The notes under the pieces are model-generated. The model saw only the letters and a list, made by a program, of their open reading frames with translations. It did no database searches and had not been told where the DNA came from. Made by a program: the position numbers and the translations under genes. A stretch of DNA of 64,000 nt from Taudactylus pleione (taxonomy: Eukaryota > Chordata > Amphibia > Anura > Myobatrachidae). How positions within the stretch are numbered: the stretch's first letter is position 1; each line of letters starts with the position of its first letter. The stretch covers positions 2,377,001-2,441,000 of the forward strand of contig JAUIMM010000135.1 in NCBI GenBank assembly GCA_031769625.1. Reading direction: 5' to 3'. Shown one piece after another: positions 57,955 through 64,000 of this stretch.

Positions 57955-58075
57955 TTTGTAAAAAAATCCAAATCCAAATCCAAAGCCACTCACCGCAGTT
58001 TGGCAAATCCAAATCCAAATCCAAATCCAAAGCCGGACGACGAATTAGAACCAAATCCAAATCCAAATCCGGCAA
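57955..58075 (+). repeat. AAATCC hexamer repeat
   Basis: Runs of AAATCCAAATCCAAATCC, broken by GGCAAATCC and GACGACGAATTAGAACC. It forms the right subterminus of the hAT element. Confidence 0.9.
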
Positions 58076-58106
58076 AAATGGTCCGGCGCACATCCCTAAT
58101 ATATAC

Positions 58107-59532
58107 ACACATAAACTTGACCTTGGGAGTCTTCAGTCTTCTTTACAAGTCCTGTGGATGCCGCTGTTTTTTCATATGTACATTTTGGCCTGTTTGGACC
58201 ATCACAGGGCACCCAGGCATATGTATTTTGTTTTTTGTTTAACCTGTGGAGTGCCGGCGTTATTTTGATATATATAAATATATATATATTTACTTTAGTT
58301 TGGAGCATTTCAAAAATATAAGCCTAGTCATGCCTCTTCTAGCCTTTTAAGCACAAAGCTTTTGATTTCCTTAGTGCTCCTCAGGGAAAGGTAACTGTAA
58401 GCAACATTTAAAGAGAACTGCATGTGCAGTAGATGGCTACAGGTAGGCACCCTGCCGTGTGTACAGCTGCTCTGGAGTGCGCTTATGGGTGCTACTGGCC
58501 CCGCCCCCTATATGCGACGTCATGCGCAAAGGGGGCAGGGTCAGCACTAGGCGCTGTTAAGCCCTGTTACAGCCTGGTTGGAACCACGGAACCTTTATGG
58601 CGCCTTATAAATAAAAGATAATAATAATAACGGTATCATACAGTAAAAGATTTTTTCATTATATTTGATAGAATCTGGGCAACTTACATAATCATATACA
58701 GATACAGACCATATAAAACAACATAGGTGCCTTAGATTATTATAAGCCGCTGTGGACTGTATCTCTCTTGAAAAAAAAATCTTTTACTGCTGAAGGATTT
58801 GTAAAGAAAGTTAATAATTCCTCCAGTATAGAAACTGTTATGGTCAGTTAAAATTTTCCGTGCGAATTGCGTTTTATTGGTACCGCAGATCAGATTCCGC
58901 TCACTTGTACTAAGCCACAGTAACTTTCATTTAATTTGCCGTAGAAGTATTCTACTAAGATCAAACGCTGTTTCTTCCACCCTTGTGGATAACCCGATGA
59001 CATTGCCTCTGAAAAGGCTGCATATGGCTGATCCTGGGGGTCTGCAGCACAGTGGGGATCAGACCCTCTGTCTCCAAGATTATTGTTTTAGTCAGTTGTT
59101 TTTTTGCAATGGTGAGAAATGTAGCTGGGAGTCTAGCACTGAATGAGGCAGCAAGAGCAGAGGCAGCTTCCACCCCAAAATAAATATTACCCTGTGCAGG
59201 ACAAAGTAGCTATTGTAGATGGGGAGTGGCCAGCGACCACTGTGAATGCTTAAAACTATACTCATTTCAATTCTTTGCCACCCACTCCATTAACCCCTGC
59301 ACTCACTGTCACTAAACTTGGTTCACTCACAATGTGATTGTTCTGTACTGCAACATTTTCAAGGTACAGTTTATAAACTGTTGTCCTACCAGCCTTGGAG
59401 TGAAAGTGAATTTTGGTGTTTTTTTACTTTTTTGTGCTATTAGTTTGTTTGTCATGTAATTATGAATCATCTTCTTTCTCCTGGGATAAGTGTTCACATT
59501 GTGACGTCAGAGATGTGTAGGAACATCTGCAC
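58107..59532. other. No gene; LINE-tail-like patch at 58590-58635
   Basis: GGCGCCTTATAAATAAAAGA with an AATAATAATAA tail resembles the LINE tails at 8866 and 14970. The upstream GC-rich part (58430-58590) may belong to it. Nothing else is supported. Confidence 0.45.
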
Positions 59533-59535
59533 TGT

Positions 59536-60012
59536 GGGCCTGATTCAGCTTAGGACGGAATTGCAAAACTGCACGCAAGCAGCTCTGCAATTCTGTCCTT
59601 GCAATTATGGTAATGCAGCAGGAGGCGTCACGTGCTGCGTTGTCCAACGCTGCATCGAATAATCTGCGGGAACATCGGCCAGCTAAGTGACCCATGGGGT
59701 CACGCAAGCCGGCCACCGCAGATGAGAGAAAGAGGCTTGGAAATCTCCGTCAGCCGACGGAGATCCTGGCCTCTTCCCTCCCCCCCAATGGCGGTGACAC
59801 GCCTCCATTTTGGGAAACGGAGGCCGTCGCCACCCCTTCCCGCCCACAACCGACTGCAGACTGTCTGTCACTGACAGTCTACTGCCGCTCTGCGTGCGTA
59901 CAAGAAGGACCCGTCTACACATTCACAGGATGGGTCAGGCGCCTACGCAGATTCCCGAACTTGGGGAATCTGCGTTCAGCAGTGCACGAGTGTACACTGC
60001 TGAATCAGGCCC
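59536..60012. mobile_element. 477-bp Harbinger MITE, TSD TGT
   Basis: GGGCCTGATTCAGCTTAGG at the left and TGCTGAATCAGGCCC at the right, with TGT on both sides (59533-59535, 60013-60015). Inside are a GCCGACGG-type palindrome and TTGCAATT/AATTGCAA blocks. Confidence 0.9.
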
Positions 60013-60089
60013 TGTGTACACAGAATGTCTGCAAGTAGAGTTTCAGATTAAGGGGGTGCTTCAGTTCCTCTCTATGTCCACCAATCATT

Positions 60090-60557
60090 GGGCCTGATTC
60101 AGGCTTGTACGCTAATGCTGCTATGCAAAAATATGCTAATGTCACAGACATCGAGGAATGTAGTGAGACGTCCACTTGCAGCTTTGCAAGTCCACGCATC
60201 TGCGTAAAATGTCGCAGCATCTGCGTACAAAGATGCAGCATCGGTCGCATATTAAACGATTATCGCAGTCCTGAGTCAGTCTATGGTGCCACAGAATGGG
60301 CGTGGGAACTGAGATGCCTGAGCTATATTTCTTGAGTATGGAATCGCAGTCGCAAGATGTGACACGACCACAAAGTGGCAGCAACACGCCTGCTTTCTTT
60401 GCTGTCACTCCCTGTCACCTCCCCCAAACGCTCCCTGACTGTCAATCACACTGCGAGTAAATTGTCACTGTGAGCGACTACTATAATATACCTTGACACA
60501 TGCACAGTCCCATGGGTGGTTTAATGATAATCATGCGTACATCACTGATTCAGGTCC
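60090..60557. mobile_element. 468-bp Harbinger MITE, flanks ATT/AGT
   Basis: GGGCCTGATTCAGGCTTGTACG at the left and CGTACATCACTGATTCAGGTCC at the right. Flanks ATT and AGT differ at one base. Shares a CACCTCCCCCAAACGC block (inverted) with the element starting at 49336. Confidence 0.75.
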
Positions 60558-60706
60558 AGTCTGGTCTATTATGGTATAATGTCGCTACTCATTTTCCTGC
60601 ACACCTCTCTGGGGTACGAGGAACAATTAACGAGCATACTGGTGGCAAAGTATCTTCTCCCGAGCGTTCCAGAGACACTTCACGGCATTGCACAGTGGAT
60701 GGGTAT

Positions 60707-61180
60707 GGTATGCCGGCACTCTGGATCCCGGTGGTCAGAATCCTGACACCGTCATCCCGACCAGGTTACAATCTCGACGCCTCCAGATAAGTAAGCCTAA
60801 ACTAACGCCAGTCCTAACCCTCCCTCCCCGCAGCCTAAACCTAACCTCCCCCTAGTGCCTAAACCTAATCCTCCCTCCCTGCAGCCTAAACCTAACCTCC
60901 CCCCTAGTGCCTAAACCTAACTCTCCTTCCCTGCAGCCTAAACCTAACCTCCCCCCTAGTGCCTAAACCTAACCTCCCCCCCGCAGCCTAAACCTAACCT
61001 CCCCCCTCCGCAGCCTAAACCTAACCTCCCCCCCCCCGCAGCCTAAACCTAACCCTTGCCCTAGTGCCAAACCCTAACCCTTCTACTAACCCCGCTACTT
61101 ACCTTCGGGATCCCAGTGGTCGGGATTCCGGCGTTGGCATTCTGAACGCCGAGATCCCTGCAGTTGGGATTATGGCATAC
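60707..61180. mobile_element. MITE with CCTAAACCTAACCTCCC interior
   Basis: GGTATGCCGGCACTCTGGAT at the left and GGGATTATGGCATAC at the right. The interior 60790-61090 repeats CTAAACCTAACCTCCCCCC and GCAGCCTAAACC units. The ends (GGTGGTCAGAATCC; CCCAGTGGTCGGGATTCC) are inverted relatives. Confidence 0.78.
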
Positions 61181-61181
61181 A

Positions 61182-61530
61182 TGCCTACCCTCCCGGTTTT
61201 CGCGGGAGGTTCCCGATTTTTCGGGTAACCCCCCGCACCCCCGGAAGGGTAGGCATTTCTCCCGCATTCTGCCCACTTCCTAGTGAAGTGGGCAGAATTA
61301 GGAGAATACCCGCGGCAATCGCGGGTCTCCGTGAAGGGGGCGGGGCTTAAGCTGTGATTCTGCATGAATCACAGCATTTGGCCCCGCCCCCTATGTAAAT
61401 TGTGCCCAATCGCGGCAATTTTACCTCGAGGGGGCGGGGCTTAATGACGCAAATCGTGAAGCCCCGTCGGCCCCTTGCTGCTTCTCTTACCTGGGCTTCT
61501 CCCGGGAAGAGAATATGAAAGGTAGGCAAC
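61182..61530. mobile_element. GC-rich MITE, second copy of the 32797 family
   Basis: TGCCTACCCTCCCGG at the left and AAAGGTAGGCA at the right, with GGGTAGGCATTTCTCCCGC and GGGGGCGGGGCTTAA blocks in between. Confidence 0.8.
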
Positions 61531-61540
61531 TATGGATTAT

Positions 61541-62091
61541 GGGCCTGATTCAGAGCTGAATGCTCTGACCAGAGCGCTCGCTCTGAATCAGGGCCCTCCT
61601 CCCTGAAAATGGAGCGGCCTCTTGGACACTCGCATAGCTGTGGGTGACCACCCACAGCATATGCGAGCGTCCATGATGATGGTCGCGATGGTCTTGACCA
61701 TCGCGACCATCGGGCTTGCGACGGAGACCCTGCGGTAGGGTCTCGCTGCTGCAAGCCCTGGAGTGATTTTGGCTCTATCAGAGCCAAAATCACACCCACT
61801 GACATCACTAGTGATGTCAGTGGGGCCGGCTTCAGACGGTAGGCGTTCCCATGGGAACACCTCCGTCTGGCAGGCACGCCCCCAGCACGCCCACCGAAGG
61901 GGGCGTGCTGTCAATCAACAACGACAGCACGCCCCCTTTGGTGCGAGACCCGGAGCGATGGAGAGCCCGTCGCTCGCCGGGTCTCGCGCATGCGCACGAC
62001 GGAGCTCCCTCCGTCGTGCGCATGCGCAGTGGGGGAACATCGACCCGCTTGCGAGCGTACTGCCGCTCACGAGCGGGTCTGAATGACCCCC
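61541..62091. mobile_element. 551-bp Harbinger MITE, TSD TAT
   Basis: GGGCCTGATTCAGAGCTGAA at the left and GAGCGGGTCTGAATGACCCCC at the right, flanked by TAT (61538-61540, 62092-62094). It contains palindromes around GATGGTCGCGATGGTC, TGACATCACTAGTGATGTCA and GCGCATGCGCA. ORFs on both strands inside are palindrome artefacts. Confidence 0.85.
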
Positions 62092-62684
62092 TATGACCGC
62101 ATCCCATCGCGCAGACCTCTATTTATTAATAGGCCCCATAATCCAGCAATAAGACAGGTTTCTACTTCCAGTTTCACTCATGCAAACAAAATGTTTAATA
62201 AATTCAATTCAATTTACTAATATGTGCTAAATAAATGAATTAAACCATTAAAAACTGTAATTTATTTGAAAATACTTTAGTTAAAGAGCAAAATCATCCT
62301 GAATGGCGATAACAGAACAGGTGCTGCCATGATACTGTACTGTTTCCACATATAAAGGCATGCGGAAGCCATTGCAAAAGAATTGCTATTGCCAGCAGCA
62401 ACACTTTCATTTATTGGGTGAAATGAAAACGCTATTTTTTACCTGCAATAAATATTTTTGCCCATTGATAAATCAGCCTAAGAGAATCATGGGCATGCAA
62501 CATTTCCTGATGGAACCTATTTAATCTTTCTCTTTTAGCATTCACTAAATTGTGGCAATTCCCACCAGTTTTGTTGCACAATTATTTATGTCCTATTTGC
62601 TGGTGTTGAACATGAACTTTGCACTTTGTGTTTTGCACACCACCCAAACTCAATAAACCAATGAGGTGGTTTCAACATTTACAG
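62092..62684. other. No gene recognised
   Basis: AT-rich, no repeat structure noted. Confidence 0.5.
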
Positions 62685-62686
62685 TA

Positions 62687-63362
62687 CATGGTCAAAAGTA
62701 TACAGACACCTCTTCTAATTCATGTGTGGCGTCCATTTCAGCCAAACCTCTTGTTAACAAGTGTATAAAATAAACAAATACAGCCCATTCCGCAGGGGCA
62801 TAACTAGGTATTTAGAGGCCCCATAGCAAAAAGTTTGTAAGTGCCCCTATGTATCAAACAATGGTGAAAAATGTATATAACACATGTAACTTTGACAAGG
62901 AAGATGGGTCCCCCACAGCTCTGAGCCCCAAAGCAGCTGCACCCCTTGCACCTATGGTAGTTACACCCATGGCTTTCCTGTTTCAGACAATGGCGCCACA
63001 AAGAAAGTGAGCGCCATAAAAACATGATTTGTCAAGTATGATGGGGAAGAACTATACTGACCTGCACAGAGCCCAGACCTCAACACCATCAAACACCTTT
63101 GGAATGAACTGGAATGCCAGCTGCAAGCCAGGCCTTATTGTCCAATGCCACTGCCCAACCCCACCAATGCTCTTGTGGCTGAATGGCTGCTAATACCCGC
63201 AGTCCTGTTCTAAATTCTAGTGGAAAACCCTTCCCAGAAGACTGGACGTTGTGATAGAAGTAAGGGGGGGACCAACTACTTATTAATGCCAAGGGTTTTA
63301 AGATGAGATGTACAACAAGCACGTTTGTGTGATGATCTAGTATCTACATACTTTTGGTCATG
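62687..63362 (+). mobile_element. Tc1/mariner remnant with both ends
   Basis: CATGGTCAAAAGTATACAGA at the left and TACATACTTTTGGTCATG at the right, with TA on both sides. The part 63060-63250 is decayed 3' transposase (SPDLNTIKHLWNELE; the NPIE-type Glu is Lys). The first 250 bp after the left end hold another insertion. Confidence 0.85.
62797..62985. mobile_element. Short hAT-like element inside the Tc1 remnant
   Basis: CAGGGGCATAACTAGG at the left and TGGTAGTTACACCCATG at the right are inverted. Its middle matches 9325-9412. The 8-bp flanks do not clearly match. Confidence 0.65.
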
Positions 63363-63364
63363 TA

Positions 63365-63735
63365 ATGTATATGGTGAATGATGTGGTTTTAATAATATAT
63401 TAAATATCTGTCAGACATTGTTATGCTCTGTAAACAAATGATAGTTCCATACGTTTTAGCCATACTTCCTTCAACTCATTTATAATCTAATTTGCTGGTC
63501 ACCCACTTATGTCTTCATCTCCAAATGTATGCCCTCACCAATACCATCCCAATTGTATAATATAAGTAAATGACTCCTTACTAGAAGTAAAAGAAGTTTT
63601 TTTTTTTTACAGGTATACATTGATACAACAGTGATACAGAATTTTACATGGACTGGCAGATTAGACAGCAGAAATTAACCTGTAAGTCCATACAGTCTGC
63701 CTCTCGCCAGTCGCTATGACCTGCTTGCTACTCTA
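63365..63735. other. No gene recognised
   Basis: AT-rich with a T run at 63596-63610; no motif. Confidence 0.5.
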
Positions 63736-63737
63736 AG

Positions 63738-64000
63738 GCTGGGTACACACTTAAACAATATCGGCCTCTGAGAAAATCGGAACGACAAATTGAGCATATT
63801 GTGCACGCCCGATTTGCTGTCACGTGCAATATCTTCTTGATGGCCGTGCCGCAAGTCAATCAGAAGATATTGTGTACGATGCCATGCTGCCGAATGCACA
63901 ACGGCATCCTACATTGTGCCATTGCTCCTTGCATTGTGCAAGTGTGTATGCACTTTATGATCCTGGCCCCGTCGTCCGATGCACAATGTAGGATGCCTGT
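63738..64000. mobile_element. MITE left part, cut by window end
   Basis: GGCTGGGTACACACTTAAAC resembles the GCTGGCCAT/GCTGCATACACAC starts of the 53622 and 19670 elements. The inner GGCATCCTACATTGTGC faces GCACAATGTAGGATGCC at 63981-63997. Confidence 0.65.

Larger units (their letters stand above)
56180..58098. mobile_element. 1.9-kb non-autonomous hAT element, TSD ATATATAC
   Basis: TAGAGATGAGCGGTTCGG at the left and ACATCCCTA at the right. Identical ATATATAC occurs at 56172-56179 and 58099-58106. The left 350 bp are palindromic GC-rich blocks (CGGATTCTGTGGAATCCG, GGATCCGAGT / ACTCGGATCC, AGCCAATGAGAGT / ACTCTCATTGGCT). The middle is the G-rich satellite. The right 140 bp is AAATCC-repeat sequence. 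No transposase is encoded. Fragment 9605-9720 is a relative. Confidence 0.88.

Noticed and set aside
61530..62107. Overlapping ORFs of 80-115 aa on both strands
   Set aside because: Products of a GC-rich, palindromic MITE.

Overview
The window looks like intergenic or intronic DNA from a large, transposon-rich vertebrate genome, most likely an anuran amphibian. That assignment is an inference from the mix of repeats: Harbinger, Tc1/mariner, hAT, L1/Tx1-like and L2-like elements, dense palindromic MITEs and short tandem satellites. No host protein-coding gene, tRNA or rRNA was found. Essentially every supported coding region belongs to a mobile element.

Layout. (1) 1-4040: a PIF/Harbinger-type element with a DDE transposase on the minus strand and a MADF (Myb/SANT-like) gene on the plus strand. 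Their exons interleave on opposite strands, and both are lightly broken. (2) 4040-18480: MITEs, Tc1 and L2 relics, tandem repeats and featureless AT-rich DNA. (3) 18480-23645: a decayed Ty1/copia element whose gag is split by a Tc1 element, which itself carries two insertions; the copia integrase is split by a 156-bp hAT MITE. (4) 24898-32573: a complete 7.7-kb Harbinger element with matching inverted termini and a 3-bp target duplication. It carries three multi-exon genes with open frames and consensus splice sites: a 347-aa HARBI1-like transposase flanked by two related Myb/SANT-like proteins of 220 and 342 aa. This is the most interesting object here. (5) 33290-39412: a 6.1-kb minisatellite of roughly 36-37 bp units with higher-order duplications. 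(6) 39412-64000: L1, L2 and Tc1 relics, CRE-centred GC-rich MITEs, telomere-like MITEs, many MITEs ending in GGGCCTGATTCAG, and a 1.9-kb hAT element with a G-rich satellite.

How the parts fit: the three genes of the 24898-32573 element are arranged Myb-A (+), transposase (-), Myb-B (+). Transposase and Myb-B are divergent and share a short promoter region. Many short elements in the window (5178-5775, 46437-46743, 47895-48504, 59536-60012, 61541-62091 and others) share its GGGCCTGATTCAG terminus and 3-bp duplication. They are plausible non-autonomous passengers of this kind of transposase. All identifications come from reading motifs and termini; no database search was done.
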